Shown here: positions 23,701-33,880 of the stretch, piece after piece
Numbering within the stretch: position 1 is the first letter of the stretch
How the letters are laid out: every line of letters starts with the position of its first letter
DNA from: Helichrysum umbraculigerum
Lineage: Eukaryota; Streptophyta; Magnoliopsida; Asterales; Asteraceae
DNA length: 64,000 nucleotides
Direction: 5' to 3'
Assembly: GCA_949592205.1 (NCBI GenBank)
Contig: CATIUR010000001.1
Location: 216,882,250 to 216,946,249 of the forward strand
Translations under genes and position numbers: made by a program
Notes under the pieces: generated by a model
The model's input: only the letters and a program-made list of their open reading frames with translations
Databases searched by the model: none
Told to the model about the DNA's origin: nothing

Positions 23701-25307
23701 TTCATCATACTAATCAAAGGTATACAAACATTATCCCGTTCTCCTCGAGCCACGACATATGACTTTTCAGAGATTGGAATTCTAATCAGCTTATTGTGGC
23801 AATCTATACTTGCTTTATACTGACTTAACCAATCCATACCAATAATCACATCAAAACTAGCAATTGGCATCAACAGAAAGGAAATTGGGAACGTCTGGCT
23901 ATCTATCATAATACTAGCTCCAATTACCGAGGTGGTAACAGGAACCGATTTGCCACTAGCTATTTCTACTTCAACTGGGTTTGTTATCACAGTAGGCATC
24001 ATTTTCAACTTATCACAGAAGTACACAGATACAAAAGAACAATTTGCACCAGAATCAAACAAAACACGAGCTGGTACAGAATTTACAAGAAAAGTACCCG
24101 TGATTACGTCATCTGTATGGACAGCTTCATCAACTGTCATTTGAAAAGCCCTACTAACTGCAGATGGCGGAATCTTCCGCTTCTGACCGGAAGAAGCTGA
24201 TGAACCAACAACTGTCCCCGAACCCTGTCTCTTAGCCTCAGAACATTGATTTGCACGATGACCTTCCTTATGGCAATTCCAACACACATAAGTAGGAAAA
24301 ACACAATCTTTGGCTTCATGCCCAATCACACCACATTTTACACATCTAGTGGTTTGCACAGTACACGGCCCAAAATGTCTAGCTCTACACTTAATACACC
24401 AATTGGGACGATCAGAAGTACCACCACGACTTTCTTGTTTCTTACCCTGCTGATTTCCTTGCCACCGTTGCTTACCTTTACCCGTAGATTCACTCCTAGA
24501 TTTCTGAGAAACTATTTCTTTACTTGGTACTTGTTGAGGTTTCAAATCACTGTCAACAGATCGAGCTAACATGAAAGCTTGAGGAAGAGAGCTCGCTAAT
24601 CTCACTGAAGTTCGATAATGATTAGGTAAAGTACCCACAAACTGTTCTATTTGAGTTCTCTCATCAGGAACCCACTGCTGAACAAATCTAAGTTTCTCTG
24701 TGAACTGATTTATCAAATCATCCATTGACATGTTATCAGTTAATTGCAAATCCATAAACTCTTTTCTAATCCGAGCTATATCATAGTTTGAACAATACTG
24801 CTTACAAACTTCATTACGAAAATCAGACCATCTGATAGATGCTTTCTGAAAAGAAGATAAAACAGAAGTAATCGAATCCCACCAATTCATTGCTGCTCCT
24901 TTTAAAAGTTGAGTTGCATAAGGAACTTTCAGTTCTTCCTCACATTGACAGACTTCAAATTTCTTTTCAACATCTCTCAACCAATCTAGAGTTACAGAAG
25001 GATTCGTACTACCCGAATACACAGACGGATTACTGCTCATAAAGGTTTTAAATGAACACACCTTCTGTTTTGACGGTGAAATCGTACCAAACACAGGATG
25101 AGATGCTTCAGCCTCTTTTTGTTGTTTATACATTCTAAGTGCTTGATTTTCCTCTTCCAATTGAAGCAGATACTGATCCCTTTCTGCCTCCTCTCTAGCA
25201 TGGAAATAAGTACCAGCATTCTCATTCCGGTCATCATGAGTCTCAGCAGCAACTTCAGGCCTTGAGGCATTATTAGGGTTAACAGGTAGTTGCTCGTTAT
25301 CCGCCAT
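20766..25307 (-). CDS. Gag-Pol polyprotein of a Tekay chromovirus
   Basis: A single 1513-codon frame. I start it at the ATG of MADNEQLPVNPN because it follows the candidate splice acceptor; the frame is open slightly further upstream. Approximate order: N-terminal coiled coil (40-75), gag (90-280), three Cys/His knuckles including CVKCGVIGHEAKDC (302-349), protease with FDSGANCSF (417), reverse transcriptase with FVIVFIDDILVYS (750), RNase H with YCDAS (898), integrase with an HHCC finger, D (1157), D (1219) and E (1254), GPY/F-like module and a C-terminal chromodomain (1452-1505) that would target integration to marked chromatin. All catalytic residues are present. The TAA stop abuts the polypurine tract. 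Confidence 0.97.
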   Translation of the reverse strand: MADNEQLPVNPNNASRPEVAAETHDDRNENAGTYFHAREEAERDQYLLQLEEENQALRMYKQQKEAEASHPVFGTISPSKQKVCSFKTFMSSNPSVYSGSTNPSVTLDWLRDVEKKFEVCQCEEELKVPYATQLLKGAAMNWWDSITSVLSSFQKASIRWSDFRNEVCKQYCSNYDIARIRKEFMDLQLTDNMSMDDLINQFTEKLRFVQQWVPDERTQIEQFVGTLPNHYRTSVRLASSLPQAFMLARSVDSDLKPQQVPSKEIVSQKSRSESTGKGKQRWQGNQQGKKQESRGGTSDRPNWCIKCRARHFGPCTVQTTRCVKCGVIGHEAKDCVFPTYVCWNCHKEGHRANQCSEAKRQGSGTVVGSSASSGQKRKIPPSAVSRAFQMTVDEAVHTDDVITGTFLVNSVPARVLFDSGANCSFVSVYFCDKLKMMPTVITNPVEVEIASGKSVPVTTSVIGASIMIDSQTFPISFLLMPIASFDVIIGMDWLSQYKASIDCHNKLIRIPISEKSYVVARGERDNVCIPLISMMKARKSLSKGCESYLAYVIDAKLEKKSLSDVPVVSEYPEVFPNELPGLPPVREVEYQIDLVPDSSPIAKTPYRLAPSEIREMMNQIQELLDKGFIRPSSSPWGAPVLFVKKKDGSFRMCIDYRELNKRTVKNKYPLPRIDDLFDQLQGSSFYSKIDLRTGYHQVRVRDCDIPKTAFRTRYGHFEFLVMPFGLTNAPAVFMDLMNRVCRPFLDKFVIVFIDDILVYSKSESEHGMHLRLVLETLKREHLYAKFSKCEFWIREVQFLGHIICNDGVKVDPSKIEAVMNWKAPKSASEIKSFLGLAGYYRKFIKDFSKIAGSLTKLTRKDEKFVWTEQQEAAFQTLKQLLCQAPVLALPDGSDDFIVYCDASIAGLGCVLMQRDRVIAYASRQLKPHERNYPTHDLELAAVVFALKIWRHYLYGTKCVICTDHKSLQYIFSQQELNMRQRRWLELIKDYDCEIKYHPGKANVVADALSRKVTSDRVYFMRLEVSSDLVAQIKAAQLEALLDHNLKSEIMLNRKELLLDDSRGLKTFQSRVWIPLFGGLRDVILNEAHKSRLSVHPGSTKMYNDLKPLYWWPTMKMDVARFVSSCHICSQVKAEHQKPYGSLKQLEIPEWKWEHLTMDFVTKLPRTARGNDMVWVIVDRLTKSAHFLASSETASLSKLAQLYVNEIVSRHGIPLSIVSDRDPRFVSHFWQSLQHELGTRVNLSTAYHPQTDGQSERTIQTLEDMLRACILEYGGSWDSHLPLVEFAYNNSYHSSIGMPPYEMLYGRRCRTPTCWLEAGEKQFAGPDIVQMTADKVAVAREKLKAARDRQKQYADPKRRPVIFAEGELVYLKVSPSKGIIRFGKRGKLAPRYIGPFRIRQIVNDQSVTLDLPPELADIHDTFNICYLRKCNVEDQSQILPLKDLKVDQSQRLVEEPVELLDRKVTKLRKKQIPMVLVKWKHSLGENLTWETEDIMKSRYPGLFDRDEISGAKSS

Positions 25308-25309
25308 AT

Positions 25310-26196
25310 CTGTAAACACCACAACAGCTTACAAATCATTAGTCGTTAGCACCTATTCTACTAACCGATTCACATTCAGTACATAATCCCTTTCCCAAGA
25401 ATGTTTGACACAACACAATCAAAGTTTAGGATTGAACATACAATCATATTCAATTGCCCCAAACTACTGCTCTGATACCAACTTATAACGCCCCTCATTT
25501 AATATCACAATATAATATTAAGTCTGGCGGAAGCGACTACTTGAAATACATATTCTATTAAAATCCTGCTAGAAATTTTCGCAAACCTTTATACAATATG
25601 TTTAACTATTTAACAAACATAGTTAACATGTTTACAACCCAGGGCATTATATGCTATAAAACACTATTTATTACAAACTGGATCAGAGTTGTAAGTTTCA
25701 AACATTCCCAGCGTCAAAACATCCTTCCTGACTACCCACATATTATACATTACCTGCAGGAAGTAAATTGAGGGATTAGCACGAAGCTAAGTGAATGAAT
25801 AATCAACTACAATTCAATTTAGCTAACAATCTGTTCACAATCAATAATGCAACAAATATCGTCAAGAGGAACGGTGGTTCCTAAGGACCCTGTGCCGGGT
25901 GGCCCCATCAGAACACTTAAATCAACTGTCAGGCCAAAACAGTGATTAACCGCTAACTAAATGCTAATCTCCATCAACACATGTACGCAACCCTATGTTG
26001 ACCAACATTAGCAATCCAGTCCAACCGACAATCTAGTTGACCTCTGGAATGTACATTTCAATTCAATGTTCAACAAACAACCAATCAAATGGCATATCAT
26101 TTCAAGGTTAACATACTATCAATAGTAATCCTATAATTACTGATTGAAATCAAACTGACACAACTAAATCAAACTGTGAGTTTCAAATCCACTCAC
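25310..26196 (-). promoter_or_regulatory. Candidate 5' leader intron spanning the primer-binding site
   Basis: A consensus donor, AATCAG|GTGAGT (GTGAGT at 26191-26196), lies in the LTR, and GTGTTTACAG (ending at 25310) lies 2 nt before the gag ATG. Removing these 887 nt would delete the rest of the LTR and the primer site and place the ATG near the 5' end. The other complete Tekay element has the same arrangement. Splicing itself is inferred. Confidence 0.5.
25468..25480 (-). other. Primer-binding site, initiator tRNA-Met type
   Basis: TGGTATCAGAGCA, three bases after the LTR end. It is complementary to the 3' end of plant initiator tRNA-Met. Confidence 0.9.
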
Positions 26197-27358
26197 CTGA
26201 TTATCTCGTTTCACTTACTCAGCTGTCTTATCTCGCTGAGCTCTTTGCTTATCTGAGAATCAACAATCAGGTAAAAGTTAGAAATCAAGATCATAACACT
26301 TGAATAACATTAATTTAAATCATTAGGAACTTAGTCAAATTAACATCACAATTATCATAAGTCCCTAAATACAACTACTATCATGTGTTGTCATGTTAAT
26401 AAGTACAATTTACATTGCAAACAACAATTTAGAACAAGTCTTAAAGGTCAAACAAAATATTTGCTGGAACACACTACAAGCCGCCGGCTTCCTATAGCCA
26501 GCCGCCGGCTTCTCCATTCCAGCCGCCGGGTGATTTAATTTTGGAGGTAACAGAACTTAATTGCGTTTTAAAGCTTCTATTGGCCGCCGGATAACCAATC
26601 AACCCGCCGGCTATGGCTTTCAAGCCGCCGGCTTGGGTAGTTCACCCGCCGGTTTCCTTTCTACACAACGAAGCCGCCTGCTTCAGGGTACCAGCCGCCG
26701 GGTTCAACCGACGTACAGGGGATACCCAGTTCAGCTATGGCAGAAACTCAGCAAACAAATCACAACATATAAACCACAAACTCGATTTCAGTAGCATATA
26801 TTCACTCATATAGCATCATTTAAACATGTTATAACATACCATAACATCAAGATCATCAAACACATGTATTCACTCAAAGTATAGATTAACAAAAATCAAA
26901 ACTTACCACTTAGAACTAAAAACAAGTTGGTGGTGATGATTTACTAGCTAAAATCAAGATCAATCAGCTCAAAATCACTTGTTCCAAAGCTTGTTTGCAA
27001 AGATTTTAAAGGTTTTGAAGTTTTAGGGTTTATGGTTTCCAAAAAGGGAAAGTGTAAAACTTTCCTAAAAAGGAAATATTTAAGACGGTTGAGATTTTAC
27101 ACCGACCAGTATCCACTTAAAACTAGTCCCCTTTTCAATCTATTGTCTGGAACCTAAAAACCATTTGCGAGAAACTTCTTTTATTGCACCGTCAACTATA
27201 GTAAATTAAAACAATCAATAATTTACTAAGCACAATAATTCCTTAAGCTTATTTAACTAAGTTTCGCAAATAAACAATTAATATCAAATAATTTCTAATA
27301 CAATTAAATATATCAATTTAAAATTAGAAATTACCGGACCAGAAGAGAGGATGTTACA
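25484..27358 (-). repeat. 5' LTR of the Tekay element
   Basis: 1875 bp, nearly identical to 18879-20753. One of its CCGCCGG motifs is altered to CCGCCTG. Carries the candidate leader-intron donor at 26191-26196. Confidence 0.95.
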
Positions 27359-27563
27359 GTTATACTTATTATATATACGTTATAAAATACGAGTAATATT
27401 ATATGTAATTATATATATATAATTTATTATAATTTTTTAATAACATTAAATAATTAAATATTACACATATATTAATATGTTACTATATTTTATTACATAA
27501 TTAATTAGTATAGTTATTATGAAATTATCTAATTGTTATATACTAACTTATTATTATATGATA

Positions 27564-28345
27564 CTAGTAGGATATCCGCACTTAGCTTTGCAATGGAACA
27601 TTATACATAAAAATCGATAAAACATTGGGATCAAGAATAGGGTTACACTAAACTTAAGGGGAAACAAACTATGTAGTAATAAATATGTACTAGGAATAAA
27701 GTGGAATTAATTTACAATCACGTATTAATATACGTTACACATCATGTAAAATTTCCTGACTCACCCAATTTAAATTTTGAAGGGTAAACTTTGGGTAGCT
27801 TGAACTTTTAATATCTAGAGAGTGTCATGTAATGTTGTCAATATGAAAATATAGATTCCGGAAGCTACACATCAACTTTTGAATTTTTTTGAGCTTGAGC
27901 TTCATTGATCGAAAAACTAAAATTCTAGAATATATGAATTAATAACATAAAAAACAAAATTAAACATGTAAATATATATGAGAAATGTATAAGTTCCTCA
28001 AAAGAATAAATTAATGGTTCTTTTATTTTTTTTTTTAAAGCTTAAAGACATATAAAATTGATGAAAAATTGAAATTGAAGGCTTTAAAGGTGAAATTTAT
28101 CTCCGAAAAGTGGACAAACTGCCTTTGGCCGTTTGCTAACACGTATGTCTCGTTTTGACTTTCACGTACATAATTGACACGTCTCGTATCTCTCTATTGG
28201 TTAAAAGTTACGTCATATGTTTATTTGTAATGTTATAATGGGTATTTTAGTAATTTTAAGTAGGTTCTTCAAACATTAATAGAAATGTTAGGGTTAGATT
28301 AGTAAACTCCCTCTTAAAAAAACATTACAAATGTATTAGTATAGA
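27564..28345 (-). mobile_element. Small non-autonomous Helitron, 782 bp
   Basis: The minus-strand 5' end is A|TCTATACTAATAC at 28345; the 3' end is GATATCCTACTAG|T at 27564-27567, preceded by an imperfect hairpin (GCAAAGCTAAGTGC). Both ends fit Helitron rules and the flanks are A and T. No protein coding. Confidence 0.65.
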
Positions 28346-28403
28346 TATATATATTAGTTTTATTTAATATGTAATATAATGTCATATGTTACATAGTTAG
28401 TGG

Positions 28404-28772
28404 TAGAGGTGTCAATTTTAGACCCATTGGTTAATTATGGGTCAATTTGGTTAATTTTTAGGAGGGTGTGGGTTTGTTGGGTCTCCTCCCCATTTTTTGG
28501 ATGGGTCTAAATGGGGTTTTCAATATAAACCAACGGGTTTAGACGGGTCTAGCGGGTAAAATTTTTTTTTCACCTCATTTCATTTTTTTTCATTTTACAA
28601 TCAAATTAAAAAAAAAAGTTTGGTAAAAACCCGATGACCCGACCCGAGACCCATTTGACCCGGACCCGTTTAGATCCATCCTTCTAAATGACCCATCTAG
28701 ACCCGGACCCATTTAGACCCAAACCCATCTAGACCCGTGACCCGACTCGACCCATTCATTTTGCCACCTCTA
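28404..28772. mobile_element. hAT-type MITE, 369 bp
   Basis: Terminal inverted repeats TAGAGGTGTCAA and TTGCCACCTCTA are bounded by an exact 8-bp target-site duplication GTTAGTGG (28396-28403 and 28773-28780). An 8-bp duplication and TAGRGGTG-CAA termini are typical of hAT. The interior is full of ACCCG/CGGGT and GACCC words and has no open frame. Confidence 0.92.
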
Positions 28773-28889
28773 GTTAGTGGTTTAATAAAGGTAGTATTAA
28801 TGATGATTTAATAAATGTAGGGGTATTTTAGTAATTTCTATGAATTTTAAAAAAAATATTAGTAATTCAAGGGGTAAAGTAATCATTTC

Positions 28890-28930
28890 TATCTTAAAAA
28901 AACACTCAAATGTTTATATAATAGTATAGA
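28890..28930 (-). mobile_element. Helitron 5' terminus, partner end not found
   Basis: A|TCTATACTATTATATAAAC on the minus strand, with a TTTTTTTAAGA tract 25 bp in, as in the 28345 terminus. Its 3' end lies to the left but I could not identify it. The MITE and the 782-bp Helitron may be nested within it. Confidence 0.5.
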
Positions 28931-29071
28931 TGATATATTCAAGTAGATATTTGCGGAGTTTATATTACTTTTGATACAATGTGATATGATTAAATATAAA
29001 ACATTAAATTATAAAATGTATATGTAACATAGATTATATAAAAAGAATATACATTCATTTTATTATCATTA

Positions 29072-29101
29072 CTAGTAAGTTAATAGCCCGTGCGAAGCAC
29101 G
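29072..29101 (-). mobile_element. Helitron 3' terminus
   Basis: On the minus strand, CGTGC-TTC-GCACG is followed by GGCTATTAACTTACTAG|T (CTAG at 29072-29075). The body extends to the right and is interrupted by the next element at 29570; its 5' end was not found. Confidence 0.6.
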
Positions 29102-30134
29102 TCTCACCCTAAGAAAGTTTAATGTTAATTTTTGCGTTATGCTAACAAGAGCTCTTGTGACTTTTAATAAGAAAAAATGGGTGCACTGATTAGAGTTTTA
29201 ATTTTTTCTAATTCACGACTGCATCTAATAAAATTAAACTTCATATTTAGTACACTCGAACTTTTCTATATATGCGAAATAATGTGAATTAGATTTTAGA
29301 ATTTTAAAAAAACTTGGTGTGTAATTATATCACTTGATTTTTCTTATCGAAATCCTTTAGGACTTCAGACATCCTTTCCCATATTTTTTTTGCAAAAATA
29401 TATTGAGAAAGTGAAAATAGTAGATATAAAAATTTAAAAAGAAATATTTAGGTAAAGACACAGTAAAATAAATAGGACAAATTAGACGGACGTTAAACAA
29501 GCTTTGTTAAATAAAAGTAAAATATATATTCGAAGGGGAATTTATTTGTGCTGGCAATATCACTATATACTAGATTATAACCCGCAAAATTTGCGGGCTA
29601 GTACATAATTTTAAGACAAATGTAATCTTATTTGATAACTTTTGTAAGTATAATAATTTAGGTATAAACTGTATGTTTTAAGCTTTGTATTATAATCATA
29701 TTATAATCATATATAGTCATCCGAAAAGGATTAAAAGTTTCGATTAGCAAGTATAAAGTTTTGAAGATATATAACTCCAATATTCCTATTATGGAAGTGA
29801 ACCACTCACTATTAGGTGTTAAACGTATTCAACATGTCTCATGCCACCTCCTCTCTCATTGCTCTCTTTCAAAACAAACTTTGTTCAACGTCAATACGAC
29901 ATTACACAAAACAAAGTGCTTGTCTGCTTGCCCAAAACTACATTGCTTTACACTGAAAACTAATTATGGCGATTTCAATTCGCAATAACATGATAAGGAG
30001 TAATATAATCATATCATTATCAAACACAAAGTGAGATACAGTCATTGCCTACATCATTTCAATTATTACAAATGAAAATGGTAAGATTCAAATATAAAGG
30101 TTCTTATATAAAATACATAAAAACATGGTACTAA

Positions 30135-30404
30135 CTAAAATGGTAAACTTACTATAGCTGAATATAGAGCCTGCCAATATTCAGAACGTTGCGAATCAAA
30201 ATTGATAAGGAATAATGCAAAAACATGACCAAAAATGGTAAGGAATAATGCAAAAACATGACCGGAAGAGATACCATATGAAATCCATGTCTCTATGATG
30301 GAAGGACTGGACATTTTGATAGCATATGGATGAAGAAATAACCAGATACTCAAATCACTTGTAACATTTGTAGGAGTTGAGTCAAAAGATTTCCACAAAC
30401 ACAC
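30135..30404 (-). pseudogene. Unrecognised open segment with an in-frame 33-bp duplication
   Basis: An exon-like frame including SFDSTPTNVTSDLSIWLFLH, then two copies of an 11-residue unit starting GHVFALFL (33-bp tandem duplication at about 30207-30272). It is hydrophobic and I do not recognise it. It lies in the Helitron, so capture from a host gene is plausible but unproven. Confidence 0.25.
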
Positions 30405-30610
30405 ACTCTAACTGGTCCATATTCATCCTTGATTACAAATGTATAGTTAAAGTAAGGCAAAAACACAGCAATAATGAAAAGTAGTATCATTAAAAAATGA
30501 AACTTACCATATTTTCACGAGTTCTGCACCATGTAAGATATATTATATACATGAAAATAGACATTTGAAATGTGAAACCCTTTGAAGAAGAAACACTTTA
30601 TGAGCATCTG

Positions 30611-33061
30611 TGTAACACCCGCCAAATTAGGACTAGTAATTAGTGCCTAATCATATGTTAATACATGTAATTAGTTCCTTGTTAGGCTAATTAATGTATC
30701 GAATTATATATATTGTTGAATATATACGAATATGCGATTTGGTTAAATCGTACGCAATTTAAATCGAATGTATTTCGATTCAATTTAATACGAACGTTGG
30801 TGACCAATCTTATTAAATAACGCTTTTATGTCAAAAATATTATTATAATAATATTTCGTATTCATTTTGTATCGTACAAACTGAACCTACACAATTTAAA
30901 AGCTTTAAAACGCGCAAATTAAATAAACAAATTTACAACCTATAACTCAAATATAAATGACTAATAAAATATTTAAATAAAATATCGCGTAATAATTTGT
31001 ATTTTGAAACGTACTTTTAATATTTAAAATAATTATTTACGATTAAACGACGGAGCAAACGAACACCGCACGGAGCGGGAACGCGGGGCGAAAATGGGAG
31101 GATAACCTCCCATTCCCCACCTCTCTTTCTCATTATTTCTCTTTCTTTCTCTCTTTCCTCTCTTTTTCTCTCTTTCACTCCAACCACCACCATCACCCAA
31201 AAAACTTCACAAAATCACAAAATAAACGTACTAAACGGCCTTGGATCATACTACTCTTTTGGAAGAAAACGACCACCGCATCACGATCTATCATCCCATC
31301 TTTTCGGATTTCTCATCCGACACTTTGTAAGTTTCCGACAAATCCCGAAATCTCTCGTTTTTAAGTGTTTTCACTTTCTAGTAGTTTGTAACAACTTATA
31401 ATGTCCCTATATGGGTTGGGTAAAAGAATCGGACCAAACTATGGCCGGAAAACTCGTTTTTGGCTCAAAAACCCGTCAACAGCTTTAAGTGTCGCAACGA
31501 AGCATGCAGTATAGCGTCACTTCGTGCGTCACTTAAGTGACGCATTGAGTGTCGCTAAAAGCCCAAATTTTGCGTCACTTGCCTAAGTGCCGCATAAAAC
31601 CCTCTTTTTCCGTCACTACCTAAGTGACGCATTTTCAGTACCCGTCACTAATGACCGACACTTATAGCGTCACTTGCCTAAGTGACGCCTACCATCAAAC
31701 CTGATTTCACCCGTCACTCACCTTAGTGACTCATGACCTTTATACCGACACTTACAACCGACACTTCCTCAAGTGTCGCACTCTATGCGTCACTTGCACA
31801 AGTGACGCTATTATTCAGAATCAGTCATTTCATGCGACACTTCCTAAGTGTCGCCTAAACCCATGAGTGTCGCTTTAAGTGACGCATAAAACAGAATATT
31901 TACAACTTAAATTTCACTAAGTGTCGAACTTTTACAACCTCAAATCTTTATACGATACGACTTATAAAACACTTTGGGACACTTTTGTAAGTGCAAAACA
32001 TCGATAACTTGATAATAATACTTGAAGTTATTATTTCAAACTCGTCACCAACGGGTCGTACACTTTTCAAACACTTAAACATATCAACCAAATAGTGGAT
32101 ATTTGGACATTATAGTTGGACGAACAACTGCAGGGGTGATCTTTTAAGATACCCAATCATATTTATAACCATCGCGTGTCGTGGACACCCTCAGGTTACA
32201 AGTCTTTGGACTTCATTTCGGCTAATCAACTTACGTTTGTTTAAACGCATTCAGGCTCAGGTGAGTCTCATAGCCCCTCTTTTTACTGTTTTACTCAGGG
32301 GTGTGATATACTGCTCAAACTTTTAACATGTGAACGCAAGTACCAACTTTTCATATACTACATGAGTTTTTCGAAACTAATCATTTAAAGTCCTCCGTCA
32401 GCATAGTTGTTAATACGTTGTAGCGTGAATATTAGTATATGGTACCATATAGGATTGACCCTCCTCGTTCGGGTTAGCAAGCACTAACCGGGTAAACGGA
32501 CGTACTAATATTTGGGAAGACGAATGTGGATTAGGCATTCGTGGAGGCAACCTCGCCCGGAATTCTCTATAGGGGACCCGGCCCTCGAGTTAAGCTCAAC
32601 TATGTGCTCATGGCTGTATACACGATGATTATCATTTAATTGCTGGATGCAATTCATTATTTAATTGCTGGATGCAATTCACTATTTAAATCTTGCGGTT
32701 CATACGATATTACTTGATTTCAAACCTGTGAGCTCACCAGCTTTATAGCTGACCTTTTAGCATATATCGCAGGTACCCAGCAGTAGGATGTTTCTGCTTC
32801 AGGATTTAGCTCGAGTCAGCATACAGACGATTGAGATTTTCTTGCATTAGTATATTTTGTATAAGTACTTATGTACTGAAATCTCATTTTATTTAACTCG
32901 AGCTATGTAAAGCTTTAAATGTTGTAAACATTTCAGTTATCAATATATATTTTGTAAAAACGACGCATATAGAGTCGTTTGCTATTTATCTTTGTGCTTT
33001 GTTATTGATTAGTAACACCCAAATCAAGCTTCCGTAAATCATTAAATTTGGGGGTGTTACA
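30611..33061 (+). repeat. 5' LTR of the Tekay element
   Basis: 2451 bp, starts TGTAACACCCGCCAAATTAG and ends GGGGGTGTTACA. A CT-rich tract at about 31115-31180 precedes the motif array at 31488-31885, and a consensus splice donor follows at 32261. Confidence 0.96.
31488..31885. repeat. AAGTGACGC/GCGTCACTT inverted-motif array in the LTR
   Basis: About two dozen copies of AAGTGACGC or AAGTGTCGC, roughly half in each orientation. Many are paired as 20-22-bp inverted repeats, for example GCGTCACTT-GCCT-AAGTGACGC at 31667-31688, 31787-31808 and a variant at 31834-31854. One perfect 18-bp palindrome is GCGTCACTTAAGTGACGC. Confidence 0.9.
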
Positions 33062-33386
33062 GATTGGTATCAGAGCCTAAGGTTATAGTGAACTAGGTTG
33101 CATTAGTGAGCCTAGACTATGACCATTAGGCAGTATTCCTTATTAGGTATGACTGGTTCAGGGATTACAGCATACGAGTTTAATTTAACATAGCCTGATC
33201 AACTATGTACAATTAAGCAAAGATGATGTAAGATCTGAAAGTAGTTATGGCTGAACAGGATGCAATAGAAGACTCTGACCTCGAGAGAACCGAGACTCAA
33301 ACATGTTTATGCTAGACACTCAATAGGCTATATTATATAGGAGCTATATGAATATAGGCCTCAATCTTACTAACGCTTTGTCTCAG
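32261..33386 (+). promoter_or_regulatory. Candidate 5' leader intron spanning the primer-binding site
   Basis: Donor GGCTCAG|GTGAGTCTC (32261) in the LTR and acceptor GCTTTGTCTCAG (ends 33386) two bases before the ATG at 33389. It would remove 1126 nt including the primer site. A second possible acceptor, TTTTATTGAAG, lies just before the gag ATG at 34169. Predicted only. Confidence 0.5.
33065..33076 (+). other. Primer-binding site, initiator tRNA-Met type
   Basis: TGGTATCAGAGC, three bases after the 5' LTR. Confidence 0.93.
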
Positions 33387-33388
33387 AA

Positions 33389-33880
33389 ATGGCAAACATC
33401 CCATCAAATTCATCTCGCTCTCAATCCGGGTCGCAGAACCCAAGGGTAGCAAGGAGGAACAACAGGTTGCCTCGAGCTGGCCCGTATCCCACTCACATCG
33501 CCTTACCGGCTTTAGCCGCTAGGGTAAACTAACACGAGCAGCGACTTCGCACCCTGGATGTCGTGCTGCAGGAAACGAACGAAAACTGGAGACTTACATC
33601 CCTTGAACGCATCGAACAAGTCTCCGACGACCTTGAAACCACAAACAACAACATGGATGTCCTTCGTAACCAAATTATAGAAATAAGGGTGGAAAATGCC
33701 CTTCTACAACAAAGGATGGAAGAATATGAGCAACGCTCACATGAAGCAGAAGAGTATACGCGCGGACTAACACAACGACTTTCGCTAGCAGAAGACAACG
33801 CCCGACAAGCTAGCAGGCTTGCAATCACTGTGGACCGTCTTGTCATGATGATGGAACAAATTAATCTACGTCAAGACTAG
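33389..33880 (+). pseudogene. Extra leader ORF upstream of gag, coiled coil, one internal stop
   Basis: From ATG 33389 (MANIPSNSSRSQSGSQNPRV) the frame is open except for a TAA at 33530-33532, then runs to 33880. The total would be 163 residues. The second half is a regular, charged coiled coil containing LESLERIEQV-like heptads (real words include TSLERIEQVSDDLETTNNN and LLQQRMEEYEQRSHE). Most Tekay elements have no separate ORF here. The intact element at 18879 has a similar coiled coil fused to the start of Gag, so this ORF may be that domain encoded separately. Function unknown. Confidence 0.6.

Larger units (their letters stand above)
18879..27358 (-). mobile_element. Complete Tekay-type Ty3/gypsy chromovirus, intact frame
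   Basis: An 8480-bp element on the minus strand with two 1875-bp LTRs, a tRNA-Met-type primer site, an uninterrupted gag-pol frame, a polypurine tract and a 5-bp target-site duplication GTTAT (18874-18878 and 27359-27363). LTR ends are TG...TA. By eye the LTRs differ at only two sites (20078 region C/T context and 20632 region G/T), so insertion was recent. It is a good candidate for a still-competent copy. Confidence 0.95.

Noticed and set aside
33065..33076. A tRNA gene
   Set aside because: Only the primer-binding match to tRNA-Met is present, with no cloverleaf. I saw no tRNA, rRNA or snRNA gene in the window.
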